In this document: piece after piece, positions 34,359 through 46,200 of the stretch
How positions within the stretch are numbered: the stretch's first letter is position 1
How the letters are laid out: the number at the start of each line of letters is the position of its first letter
From: Victivallis vadensis
GTDB taxonomy: Bacteria; Verrucomicrobiota; Lentisphaeria; Victivallales; Victivallaceae
DNA length: 64,000 nt
Direction: 5' to 3'
Assembly (NCBI RefSeq): GCF_003096415.1
Contig: NZ_QEKH01000009.1
Span: 98,635 to 162,634 of the forward strand
Position numbers and translations under genes: made by a program
The notes under the pieces: generated by a model
Database searches by the model: none
Told to the model about the DNA's origin: nothing
The model's input: the letters and a program-made list of their open reading frames with translations, nothing else

Positions 34359-35142
34359 CTTTGCTGATCTCCTGCAGGACGCCCGACATGCCCGCCGTCA
34401 ATATATGATCGGCGTTGTCGATCAGCGCCTTGATTTCAAAGGTTTCACTGCGATGGTCGGCCCGTGCCGCGATTTCGTGGACGACGCCGGAGGCGACGGT
34501 GCCGGTCTCATTGATCCGGAGCCGCACCGGGTCCCCCAGCCCGATCTTCGGCAGGTCCGCCGAGGGCAGGTGCAGGACCGCCAGCAGCCGGTTGTCGTCG
34601 ATGATGCTCAGGATCGGCTGGCCGTTGCGGACCGTTTCGAATTCCCGGGTCAGAATCTTTTCCACCCGGCCCGCGAACGGAGCCTTCAACGTGCAGTACG
34701 TCAACTGGAGCGCGGCATTGTCGCGCTCGGCCTCCGCCGTGTCGAACCGGGATTCGGCGATCTGCAGCTCCAGCTCCTTGCGCTTCACCTCCAGTTCGCT
34801 CTGCAGCGACTCCTTGAAGAGAACGGAGAAATCTTCGAGCTGCTTCCGGGCGAAATCAAGGTTTCCCCTGCCCTCTTTCAGGGCGGCGGCGGCGCGCTTG
34901 AACTGGTTTTCCCGCTCCTGCCGGTCCAGTTCAAGCAGCGGCTCCCCCTCCTTGAACCGCTCCCCCGGCGCGAACCGGTACCGGATGATGACTCCGTCGA
35001 TGCGGCTGGAAAGCACCGCTTCACGCATCGGGAACAGCACGGCCTTCACCGGCAACGCCCGGTATGCGTCATCGGCGGCAAGAGCCGGCCAGAGCGCCGC
35101 CAGGCAGAGCGCCGCCGGCAGGATGCGAAACCGCTTTCTCAT
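34345..35142 (-). CDS. Periplasmic adaptor (HlyD/RND membrane-fusion family)
   Basis: A 265-residue secreted adaptor with a signal peptide (about 1-22, ending ALA-AD). Lipoyl halves are SSRIDGVIIRYRFAPGERFKEG and CTLKAPFAGRVEKI, with an alpha-hairpin between (about 80-150) and a barrel after (LRINETGTVASGVVHEI). It is short for the family because the membrane-proximal domain is minimal. The start overlaps the stop of the TolC-like gene by 4 bp (ATGA). Confidence 0.87.
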   Translation of the reverse strand: MRKRFRILPAALCLAALWPALAADDAYRALPVKAVLFPMREAVLSSRIDGVIIRYRFAPGERFKEGEPLLELDRQERENQFKRAAAALKEGRGNLDFARKQLEDFSVLFKESLQSELEVKRKELELQIAESRFDTAEAERDNAALQLTYCTLKAPFAGRVEKILTREFETVRNGQPILSIIDDNRLLAVLHLPSADLPKIGLGDPVRLRINETGTVASGVVHEIAARADHRSETFEIKALIDNADHILTAGMSGVLQEISKDAGE

Positions 35143-36776
35143 GGCTCGGCCGGGACCGGAACGGCCGGAGCAGCTTCCGCCGGATTCTCTTCCGGCGCAA
35201 TCAGCTCGGCGGCTTCGGATTCCCGCTCCAGTTCGGCTTGCGCGGCCTCCGTCTGCAGATTGATCTTCTCCGCTTCACGCAGGGCTTCCTCTTTCTGTTC
35301 GGCCAGCTCTTTCTCGGCGCGGATTCTGGCCGCGTCGATCTCCGCCTTCAGCGAAGTGACTTCCTCGGTGCCGAGGTTGCGCACGCCGAGCACGTTCAGC
35401 ATGCGGTAGTAGGCGATGTAATAGTTGCTGCGGGCGAAGATGCTGTCCACTTCGGTCTCGGCGGTGGCCAGGCGGATGTGGTCGAGCTCCAGCTGGGAGA
35501 GCGCGCCGGTGACCTTCTGGTTCCGAAGGGAGTTGTTCAAATTCCGGTTGTAGATCCGGTAGACGCGCTCGTTGATCTCGAACCGCTCCTTGCTTTCAAG
35601 GATGTTGGCGTGGGCCATGCGGACCTGCGCCATGATGCCGATCGCCTTGGCGTAGGTGTGCATCTCCTGGCTGTCGACCTGGGCCGAATAGGCGCGGTAA
35701 CGGTAGATCATCTGCGGAGTTTTCAGCAGGTTGTAGGCGGCGCGGATGCCGATCTCCCACCAGCTCTGGTGGTAGAGGAAGGAGTTGTTGCTGTTGGTGA
35801 AGTCGAGGAAGATCCGCACGTTCGGGAACATCATCAGAATGGTCTTGCGGCACTCGATCACGTTGATGTGCTTGTTGATGTCGCTCTCATAGAGTTCGGG
35901 CCGCTGCAGCATCGCGATCTGTTCCATCGTGGTGATCTCCGGCAGTTCGATCTCCGGCAGCTTTTCAAGCAGCGCATCGTCGACCTTGATGTTCGCATTG
36001 GGATAGTAGCCCAGCAGCGAACGCAGCTCCACGCAGGCGTTTTCGTAGCTGCGGACGTAGTTGGTCAGCCGTTTTTCCATCTCCACGAAGCGGCGGGTCT
36101 CGTCATAGGCGCGGAACGGGGTGATGATCTGGGCGTCGGCCAGCTTCTCGATCAGGTCGTAGCGGTGACGGCACTGTTCGAGCAGATCGGTGGTGATCCG
36201 GATCGAACGCTGGGCCGCCGCGACCTGGAAATAGGCGCGGACCACGTCGAGCGTCAGGTTCTGCGCGGCTCGTTCGGTATAGTATTCGCGCATCAGGTGG
36301 CGGTCGTTCGCCTGCTGGGTGTTGAACCACGCCAGGCCGAAGTCGAGCACGCTGAGCGCGAGATCGACATTGAAGTAGTTGATCGTCCGGTCCTGGCTGG
36401 TGCTGGCGCCGTAAGTCATACCGTCGTCCTTGATCTTCCGGCTGCTGGAGCCGGGAGTATTGTCGCGGTCGGTCAGGGTGTTGTTGAAGTTGAGTTCGGG
36501 CAGCATGCCGAGCATCTCGGCGGTCCGGTTTTCACGGGCGACAGCCTCTTCGAGCTGGAAGACCTTCAGGTCGAGGTTGTGCTCCAATGCGATCCGGATG
36601 CAGTCGGTCAGGTTGTACACCTTTCCCTGTTCCAACTCCCGGAGCTGGGCTTTTTCAAAATGTTTCACGGTATATTCCGCGCGTTCGGTACGGTAATCAT
36701 CCGCCGTCATGCACCCTTCCAGAAACATGCCGAGCATGACCGCCGACAGACAGACCGTACAATTGCGTTTATTCAT
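35139..36776 (-). CDS. TolC-family outer-membrane efflux lipoprotein
   Basis: A 545-residue protein. The signal peptide ends in the lipobox FLEGC (Cys near residue 22). The body has the duplicated helical hairpin pattern of outer-membrane efflux proteins (LTDCIRIALEHNLDLKVFQLEEAVARE, then NRNLNNSLRNQKVTGALSQLELDHIRLATAE). The C-terminal 75 residues are a Glu/Ala-rich coiled-coil-like tail with a proline-rich end. It would form the trans-outer-membrane duct. First gene of the export operon; the intergenic region upstream is shared with the giant adhesin gene on the other strand. Confidence 0.9.
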   Translation of the reverse strand: MNKRNCTVCLSAVMLGMFLEGCMTADDYRTERAEYTVKHFEKAQLRELEQGKVYNLTDCIRIALEHNLDLKVFQLEEAVARENRTAEMLGMLPELNFNNTLTDRDNTPGSSSRKIKDDGMTYGASTSQDRTINYFNVDLALSVLDFGLAWFNTQQANDRHLMREYYTERAAQNLTLDVVRAYFQVAAAQRSIRITTDLLEQCRHRYDLIEKLADAQIITPFRAYDETRRFVEMEKRLTNYVRSYENACVELRSLLGYYPNANIKVDDALLEKLPEIELPEITTMEQIAMLQRPELYESDINKHINVIECRKTILMMFPNVRIFLDFTNSNNSFLYHQSWWEIGIRAAYNLLKTPQMIYRYRAYSAQVDSQEMHTYAKAIGIMAQVRMAHANILESKERFEINERVYRIYNRNLNNSLRNQKVTGALSQLELDHIRLATAETEVDSIFARSNYYIAYYRMLNVLGVRNLGTEEVTSLKAEIDAARIRAEKELAEQKEEALREAEKINLQTEAAQAELERESEAAELIAPEENPAEAAPAVPVPAEP

Positions 36777-36849
36777 CCTGGTATTCCTTACTTTTTGTGT
36801 TTATTTTTTCTTTGTTGGTTGATAATAAATCTCAAGAATGCAATAGTGG

Positions 36850-36867
36850 TTATATTTTGAAATATAA
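36850..36867. promoter_or_regulatory. Perfect palindrome, candidate regulator site
   Basis: TTATATTT-TG-AAATATAA, an 8-2-8 inverted repeat about 75 bp upstream of the TolC-like start, overlapping the only -10-like element for that operon. Confidence 0.5.
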
Positions 36868-36930
36868 GCGATCTTTATGTAAAAATAACTTCCCTTTCTA
36901 TTTTTTTGCCATATTTTTTTATTTTCAATG

Positions 36931-36944
36931 GAAGATTAATCTTC
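36931..36944. promoter_or_regulatory. Perfect palindrome GAAGATTAATCTTC
   Basis: A 14-bp perfect inverted repeat about 65 bp upstream of the adhesin promoter and about 155 bp upstream of the export operon start, so it could serve both. Confidence 0.45.
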
Positions 36945-37009
36945 TATTTCTCACTTAACATTCTTAATATAAAGGAGCTAAAAAAATTAAAACACCATTC
37001 CTCCAAAAC

Positions 37010-37038
37010 TTGCCTTTTACTCGATGCAGTGCTATATT
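37010..37038 (+). promoter_or_regulatory. Putative promoter of the giant adhesin gene
   Basis: TTGCCT (37010-37015), 17 bp, TATATT (37033-37038). Transcription from about 37045 would give a 5' leader near 240 nt. Confidence 0.5.
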
Positions 37039-37282
37039 TTCATATTCATCTTTACATTATACATGATATGTGAAGAAAAAATATAAGATCATACAGCTTA
37101 TTTTACATATATTTTGCACATTCAAGGTTGATTTTTACCCATTTCGTTGTATTTGTGATTCTGTAAGCCCCCTTGCCGGCGAGCCCGTATCAGTCCGGCA
37201 CAGGGAAAATCTGCGGTTTCGGAGCGAACCGTCTCTTATATACATACATTTTAATCCATTTCAAATAACCCGGAGTACAATC

Positions 37283-40200
37283 ATGATCTATCGCTTGGAA
37301 GACCGCGTTTTATTCGAGGCCGCTGCGGCCGTCGAAGCCGCATACGCCGACGAGGCGCAGAATCAAACCGACAATGCAGAGCAAACCGAAGGCGCCGAAC
37401 AGAGCGAAGCCGAAAAGTATGCGGCGGCAGCCGGCCCCGGCCCGGACAACAATGCGGATTCCTCCTCCGCCGCCTCCTGCCCGGGGGCGGCCGGTCCGGC
37501 ACAGGACGGCCCCGATGCCGAACAATCCGGCGACACCGAACTGATTCTGATCTTCGGCGACGCGGAGGGTGCGGACCAGCTCGCGGAACAGGCCGGCGAC
37601 AATGTGATCGTAATCCGGTTCGACGGCGACGAGACCGGCGCGGAAGTCCTCGACAGGATCGCGGAGGCGCTGGACGGACGCACCGTCGACCGGGCCGTGA
37701 TCGTCTCCGCCGCCGAAGCGGACTCCGATTTCCGGGACGGGCTTCAGGCCCATCTCGGTGAAAACGCCGAAGTCGATGTGCTCAACCCCGGCTCCGAAAG
37801 CTATTCCGACGAATTTGCCGCCCTGATGGAGGATTTCTCCGCCGAACAGGACGACGGCGAAGAACAGGTCCGGTTCGCCCCCGAAACGGAGCAGGAGTCG
37901 GAGAGCGGCCGCCGTGAACTGGTGATCATCGGCTCCGAAGTCAAGGATGCGGACAAGATCGCCGCCGAATTCGGCGACAACACCGACGTCCTTTACCTCG
38001 ACGGCGACAGAAGCGCGCTCGACCAGATCAACGAATTTCTCGACAACGCCGACGATCAGTATGACGCAATCCGGATTTTCTCCCACGGCAACGCCGGTTA
38101 CCTCTATTTGAACGGCGAAGTGATCGACTCCGACTACGTCGCGGAGAACCGCGACGCATTCGCCGCCATCGGAGAGCATATCACCGAAAACGGCGACCTG
38201 CTGCTCTACAGCTGCAATCTCGCCGAAAACGATGCGGGCAAGGCGCTGGTCTACCAGTTGGCCGACATCACCGGCGCGGATGTCGCCGCTTCGGTCGACT
38301 CCACCGGAATCGGCGGCGACTGGGATCTCGAATATACGGCCGGCCCGATCGAATCCGTGAACATCAGCGTCGGCGATTACGGCCATTCTCTGGTCGCGGT
38401 TTCCAACCAGACGGAGCTGCAGACTGCCCTGACCGGCGGCGCCGGCAGCATCACGATCGCAAATGATTTCGACATCGATACCACCATCACGGTTTCGGCG
38501 GACGTCGATATCGACGGCGGCAATTACACCCTGACCTGGACCGGAGCCGCCGGCGGAACCATGTTCAACATAGGCGCGAACCTCACCGTGACCGTCAGCA
38601 GCCTCACGCTGGACGGCGGCACCGTCTACGAAGCGGACGGCACCGTCGCGGCGGGAAACGGAGGCGCCCGGATCATGAACGTCGGGGCCAATACGGCCGT
38701 CACCCTGACCGGCATCACCATGCACAACGGGTATGCCGCCGGGAACGGCGGAGCGGTCAACGCCGCCGCCGGAAGCACGCTGGTCATCTCCGGAGGCGAC
38801 TACAGCGGCAACTATGCGACCGGGCGCGGCGGCGCGATCTATTCCGCCGGAGGCATCGATGTGCAGGGGAACGGCACGGGCTTTACCGGCAACCGGGCCG
38901 GAGGCGGCGGCGCGATCGCAATCGCCGGGGCCTCCTCCTCGCTGACCATCTCCGGCGACAATACGGTATTCCGCGACAACCAGGCGGGAGCCGCCCCCGA
39001 AACCGGCGGAGAAGGCGGCGCGATCAACATCAGCGGCGGAGCGACGCTGACCATCTCCGGCACCGGCACGGTCATCTCCGGCAACCGGGGCATGGGTTAC
39101 GGCGGCGCGGTCTATTCGGGAAGCGCCGCGGACACCATCCTGATCAGCGGCGATTCGACCCGGTTCCTGAACAACGAAGCCTTCCGGCACAAGAACGGGC
39201 TCGGCGGCGCGATCTTCTTCGCCGGCAACCTGACCATCACCGGCAGCGACATCCTGTTCCAGGGAAACAAGTCGGTCACGGCGGCCGATGCCGACGGCGG
39301 CGCGATCTCCGGGCAGCCCGGCTCCGTGCTTTACATCGACGCGCCCAACATCAAGTTCATCGGCAATCAGGCCAACAACTACGGCGGCGCGATCTACACG
39401 CAGGGGGTCATCACGATCACCGCGGCCAGCAAAGCGCTGTTCCACCAGAACCAGATTGTCGGAGTCACCTTCGGCAGCAACGGCGGCGGCGCGATCTACG
39501 TGACCCAGCGCAACGCCGATCCGCAGCTGGTCTCCTCGATTGAAAACGTCACTTTTACGCAAAACTCCGTTTCCAACGGCGGCGTCGGCGGGGCGGTCCT
39601 GCTCCACGGCGCTTACCTGAAGATCACGGAGTGCATCTTTACCGAAAACACCGCAACCAGTTACGGCGGCGCAATCGGCGTCGGCTACTGGAGCGCCAGC
39701 CAGAACTGGGGCAAGGCCGAGGTGATCGACAGCACTTTCACCGGAAACAGCGCGAACTACGGCGGCGCGATCAGCTCCTACGGCTCCTACAAGGGCTACG
39801 GCGAAGTTTCGGTGACCGGCAGCACCTTCACCGGGAACACCGCAGCCAACAGCGGCGGAGCGATCTACCACACCTCCGCGCGGGAGTTCATCCTCGTCGA
39901 TTCGACCTTCACGCAGAACCGCGCCAACGGCGCCTCCGCGTCCTACGGCGGCGGCGCAATCTACACCAATAAAGCGATGACGGTCAAAGAGAGCACCTTC
40001 AGCGGCAACAGCGCGACCAACGGCGGCGTGATTTTCGCAACGGGTTCGGCAGCCGTGGTCACACTCGACGGCGCCACGCTCGGCGGCAGCGTTGCGGACG
40101 CGAACAGCGCGGTTACCGGCGGCGGCGTGTACCTGACCAGCGGAGCAGGCCTGAATATGGTGAACGGTTCGGTGATCAGCCACAACTCCGCCTCGTCCGG

Positions 40201-43200
40201 CGGCGGCGTCGCGGTGGTGACCACCTCGACCTTCTCCTCTTACACGAGTACGATCACCTCGGACAGCACCAGCTCCATCCACAGTAATTCCGCAACCGGT
40301 TCCGGAGGCGGCATTTATGCGTCCGGCCCGAAATTGACGCTGGTGCTGGACGGCGTGACGCTCGGCGGCGCGGCGGGCAAGGGAAACATCGCGCGGGACG
40401 GCGGCGGCATCGCGTTGGCCTCCGCGACGGTGCTGAGCATCGACGACACCAGCGTGATCAGCCATAACGCCGCAACCGGAAACGGCGGCGGCATCCATGT
40501 GGCGTCCGGACTCGGCCTGACGCTGGCGGACGGCTTCAACATCAACAGCAACACGGCCCAATACGGCGGCGGCATTTATATGGTCTCCGGCGCGCTGGCG
40601 ATCACGGGGCCGGGCACTTTCTCCGGCAACACCGCTTCGATCAGCGGAGGCGGCATCTACAGCAGCGCCGGAACCGTGTCGCTGGCCGGTTCGGGCAGCG
40701 GACTGGTTTTCACCGGCAATATCGCCAAAGGAACCGGCACCGACACCGGCGGCGGCGCGGTCTACCACAAGGGGGCGATGACCGTCACCGGCAACGTGCA
40801 GTTCATCGGCAACAAGGCCCATGCCGGAGCGCAGGTGCAGACCGGCACGGACCGGTACGGATACGCCATCTACAACTGGGGCGGCAGCGGCGGCGCGATC
40901 TTCTCCGCCGGGAGCCTGACCATCCGCGACGGCGACGTGCTCTTTGAGGGCAACGTCGCCGCCGGGACCGGCTACGGCTACGGCGGCGGCGCGGTCTTCG
41001 CCGGAAGCGGGGTGAACCTGAGCGGAAAAGTCACCTTCCGGGACAATCTGGCAACAGCCGACGCCTCGACCCGGGTCGACACCATCCGACGCACCATCTT
41101 CGGAACCAACATCGATACGGCGGTCTACTCCACCGGCGGCGACGGCGGCGCGATCTACCTCGCCGGCGGTTCGCTGAAGATCGACGCCGCAGACGCCGAT
41201 TCGATCGTCTTCGACGGCAACATCGCCAAGGGGCGCAACGGCGGCGGCGCGGTCTACATGGCGGTGAGCACCTCCACGACGATCACCGGAACCGGCGAAG
41301 TGCTTTTCACCCGAAATGGCGCGCCCGACGATCCCAGCGACTACAGCGTGGGCGGCGCTTTCTTCTGCGACCGCAGCACCGTGCTGACCATCACCAACAG
41401 CAACACCGCCTTTATCGAAAACTACGCGGAGAACTTCGCCGGAGCGATCCATTCGTACAGCAATGTGACGATTCACGGCGAAGCCGGCAATTACATCCTG
41501 TTCAAGGGGAACTACGTCCTCGGCAACAACAGCGTCCGAACCGGCGGCGGCGCGATCGAAATCCAGCAGGGAGTGCTGGACGCCCGGTACGTCCGGTTTG
41601 AAGGCAACAGCGTCTACAAAACCTCGGCCAGCACCTCCTACGAGGCGTACGGCGGTGCGGTGTTCATCTGGTCCAACTACTTTGGGCCGAGCTACATCGA
41701 TCACTGTGAATTCGTGGATAACTCCGCCCAGTTCGGCGGCGCGCTCTACGTCGGCTGGCGGCACGACCAGTTCACCGGCCAGGGTAATGTGATTGTATCG
41801 GAGAGCGTCTTCGACGGCAACCGCGCCGTCGCCCTGATGCGCAACACCTCCACCGGCGTCATCACCGAAAATACCTCCCTTGCCGCCGACGGCGGCGCGA
41901 TCGGTCTCGGTACAGGCGGAAGCGTCTCCGACTGTGCCTCCGCCGGCAAGCTGACGCTGAGCGGCGAAAATACCTTCACGAACAACCTGGCCATATCCGC
42001 CAAAACCGGCCGGGGCGGAGCCATTTTCGTATCGTGGAACGAGTACAAACACCTCAACAGCAACCTCACCACCACCAGAATCATGACCTGCGGCGAACTC
42101 ATCTTCGCCGATGGCGCAAACACCGTCTTCACCGGCAACGAGGCGACCGACGGCGGCGCGATCTACCTGCAGACCACCGGTGTGCTGACACTGGGCGGCG
42201 GCGCGGTCTACACCTTCACCGACAATGCCGCTTCCCGGAACGGCGGCGCGATCTATTTCGACGTCGCAGCCTCCGGTGAGGCTGAGAAAACCCTGACCGG
42301 CATGACCTTCACCGACAACACCGCCGGATCGGACGGCGGAGCCATCTACTCGGCGCGCGCCTTTACGGTCTCCGGCGCCGCGGTATTCAACGGCAACAAC
42401 GCCGGAGCAAGCGGCGGCGCGATCTACGCGACCGGCGCGGCGGCGGTCGTAACGCTGGACGGAGTCACGATCGGCGGTTTCGACGCAGTCAACAACGTCG
42501 GCCTCGGCAACAGTGCGAAGTACGGCGGCGGCGTCGCGCTGGCGGCGGGAGCAAAGCTGGCGATGGTCAACAATGCTGTGATCAGCTATAACACGGCCTC
42601 CTCCGACGGCGGCGGCATCCATGCGGCGGCGGGAACCACCCTGACGCTCACCTCCGGCAGCGTCAGCAACAACGCGGCCAACGGCGGCAACGGCGGCGGC
42701 ATCTGGACCGCGACCTCGGTGACGATCGATTCGGCCCTGACGCTGGCCAACAACGCCGCGCTGGCCGGCTACGGCGGCGCGATCTACGGCAGCGGTTCAG
42801 CAGCGATCACCCTGGACGGCGCGCTGATCGGCGGCGCGGCTGCAACCGCGAACAGCGCGAAATTCGGCGGCGGCGTCGCCCTGGCCGATACTGCCGCGCT
42901 GACTCTGCTGAACAGCGCCGTGATTTCCCATAACACAGCAACCGACGGCGGCGGCATTTACGCTTCCGCCGGAACCGGCCTGACCCTGACCTCCGGCCGG
43001 GTGACCAACAATGCGGCCACCGGCAACGGCGGCGGCATCTACGCGGCGACCTCGTTCACGCTGGGCGGCGGCGCGGCGGTGCGGAACAACAGCGCGGCCA
43101 ACGGCGGCGGCATCTACGCAGACGGCGCTTCCGTCACCGTGACGGTGAACGGCGGCGTGGTCGGCGGAACCGGCGCCGCCGATGCGAACACCGCCACTTA

Positions 43201-46200
43201 CGGCGGCGGCGTCTTCCTGAACAACGGGGCGAACCTGACCCTGACCGGCGGTCTGGTCACCTACAACACCGCAACCTGCGGCGGCGGCGTCGCGGTCGGA
43301 GCGAACAGCGCCAGCACAATCACCGCGACCGGCGCGAGCAACATCGGCTACAATACGGCCACCCGTTACGGAGGCGGCATCTACATCGGCAGCGGCGCGA
43401 ATGCGAACGTGACCGGAGCGACCGTCTCCCGCAACGCGGTGACTCTCGCCACGAATCTGGGTTCCGGCGGTCCGGGCGGCGGCGGCGTATACATCGCCGG
43501 CGGTTCCAAGGTAACCCTGACCGATGTGAAGGTCAATCATAACACGGTGACCGCCCTCTCCAACAAGGACGGAGCCGGCGGCGGCGGCATCATGATCGGG
43601 CTGAACGGCACCGGCGGCGAAGTCACCATCACCGGTGCGTCGGAGATCAACAGCAATGTCGTCACAGTTGGAACCGGCAAGGCTTCCGGCATCCATTGCG
43701 GCGGCGGAGGCATCCTGCTGCAGCGGGGCAAGCTGTTCATCACCGGCACCACGCAGATCAATAACAACGAAGCCGGCCACGGCAGCGCGATCAAGGTCCA
43801 GTGCGACGACGACGGCGCGGGCGGCGGCCTGTTCATCGGCGGCAGCGGTACCGACAGCGTCGTGATCAGCGGGAACCACAATCAGAACCAAGTCGCCGAA
43901 GGCGGCTCCCAGATGGGCGCCGCAATCACCCTGATCCAGGGAATCGCGGACCTGAAAAACGTGACGCTCGACAACAACCACAACTATCACAACAACGGCC
44001 TCGGCGGCGGTTTCCTGATCGGCGCGGGTTCGAAGGGAGCGACCATCTCCGACTCCGTGATCAGCAACAACAGCGCGGCGGGCAGCGGCGGCGTCTACAT
44101 CAATAAAAACCGGCTCACGATCGGCGACAATGTCAAAGTCCATGACAATGAGGCGAAAGCGCTTGCGTTCGGCTACGGACGCGGCGGCGGCATCAACGCG
44201 AACAACGAGTCCACGCTGACCATCACCGGCAAAAACGTCGAAATCTACAATAATATCGCACGGTGCAGCCTGTACGGCAGCGGCGGCGGCATCTATCTGA
44301 TCGATTCGGATCTCACGATTGCAGCCGGTTCCGGCGTTTCCATCTACAACAACCAGGGACCGCTCGGCGGCGGCATCGCGATCGACCGCACCTGCAATGT
44401 GGAAATCCACGATGCGAAAATCCACGACAACACCGCAACCAGCAACGGCGGCGGCATTTACATCGCAGGCGGCCGCAGCGGAGCGCTGGCCGGCGGTCCT
44501 GCGGTAAAGCTGGGCGGAACCACGGAGATCTACGGCAATACCGCCAACAACGGGGCGGGCGTCTATCTCGGCGGCAGCGCCACCTACCTGACTTCGCTGA
44601 CCATTACGGACCAGACGGATATCCACGACAACAATACCACCGGCGGCACCTCCCGGAACGGCGGCGGCATCTACGTCGCGGGGCGGGGGATTCTGGTCGT
44701 CAACAGCGCCGACGTGAAAATCCGGGACAACACGGCGGGCGGCCACGGCGGCGGCATCTATATCGCCGCCAACGGCAACGTCACCTTGTCCGCCGGAACG
44801 CTCTCCGGCAATTCGGCGCTGACCGGAAACGGCGGCGGCATCTGGACCGGAGCGGCGTTGACGCTCGACGACAACTTCGCGGTGATCTCGAACAGCGCGC
44901 TCAAGGGCAACGGCGGCGGTATTTTCGCTTCCGGCACCGGTGCATCGCTGACGCTCGACGGCGCGATCATCGGCGGCAGCGCGGCGAATGCGAATACCGC
45001 GCTGAATGGCGGCGGTGTGGCGCTGGCCTCTTCCGCGAAGCTGGCCATGATCAATGGAGCGGTGATCTCCCACAATACCGCAACGACTGACGGCGGCGGC
45101 ATTTACGCGGCATCCGGCACCGGCCTTGTCTTAACCTCCGGTCGCGTCTCCGACAACACCGCAGCCGGCGGTTCGGGCGGCGGCATCTGGAGTGCGGCCT
45201 CCTTCTCGCTCGACGCGAATTTCTCGGTCGCCCGGAACAGCGCGGCCAAAGGAAACGGCGGCGGCATCTATGCGACCGGTTCTTCGGCGACGGTCACCCT
45301 GAACGGCGCGACCATCGGCGGCAGCGCCGCAAATGCCAACACCGCCTTGAACGGTGGCGGCGTGGCGCTGGCCTCCGGTGCGAAGCTTGAAATGGTCAAC
45401 AATGCGGTGATCAGCTACAACACCGCGGCGACCCACGGCGGCGGTCTTTACGCCGACGGCGGCGCGGTGTCGCTGGCTTCCGGTTCGATCCACCACAACA
45501 CGGCGACCAGCGGCAACGGCGGCGGCATCTGGACCGCCCGCTCCCTGACGCTGGGCAGCGGCGTCAGCGTCTATTTGAATACCGCCTCCAACAGCAGCGG
45601 CGGCGGCATTTACGCAACCGGAGCCACTGCGGCGGTCACCCTGAACGGCGCGACCGTCGGCGGCAGCGCGGGGAACGGAAACTCGGCGGTGAACGGCGGC
45701 GGCGTGGCGCTCGTCTCCGGCGCAAAGCTCGCAATGACCGCCGGAGCGACGATTTCGTACAACACCGCGACCAACCGGGGCGGCGGCATCTTCGCCGACA
45801 ACGCGGATTCGACCGTGACGGTTGCTGGCGGCTTCATCGACCGCAACTCGGCCGCCTACCAGGGCGGCGGCATCTACGTCGGCAACGGCGCGGAGGTCAA
45901 CCTCACCGATACGAGCGTCTCCCATAACTCCGTGAGCGGCTCCACCAGCGGCGGCGGCGGCATCATCGTCGCCGGCGGCGCCGTGACGATCACGGGAGCC
46001 TCCCATATCGACGGCAATACGGTCGCGAACACCGCCGGCAGCACGGCGGAAACCGGCGGCGGCGCGCTCCTGCTCAAGAGCGGATCGGTCACGATCTCCG
46101 GCACGACGACCCTGTCGAACAACGTCGCCAATAACGGCAGCGCAATCAAAACCTACGGCGGCGTCCTCACTGTCGGCGGCAACACCGGCGATCATATCGT

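Larger units (their letters stand above)
36777..37282. other. AT-rich divergent control region between export operon and giant adhesin gene
   Basis: This 506-bp region is far richer in A+T than its surroundings. It holds a promoter for the adhesin, a leader of roughly 240 nt, and two perfect palindromes. No clear sigma70 promoter for the export operon stands out; the best is GTTATT-17-TATATT at 36889-36861, with a poor -35. Confidence 0.7.

Noticed and set aside
37310..42622. A 1,770-residue open frame on the minus strand opposite the adhesin, with others at 42797-45073, 45131-47086 and 50620-52158
   Set aside because: They mirror the GC-rich repeats of the adhesin on the other strand, contain no recognisable domain and have no ribosome sites. 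Long stop-free antisense frames are expected opposite Gly/Asn/Thr-rich repeats.
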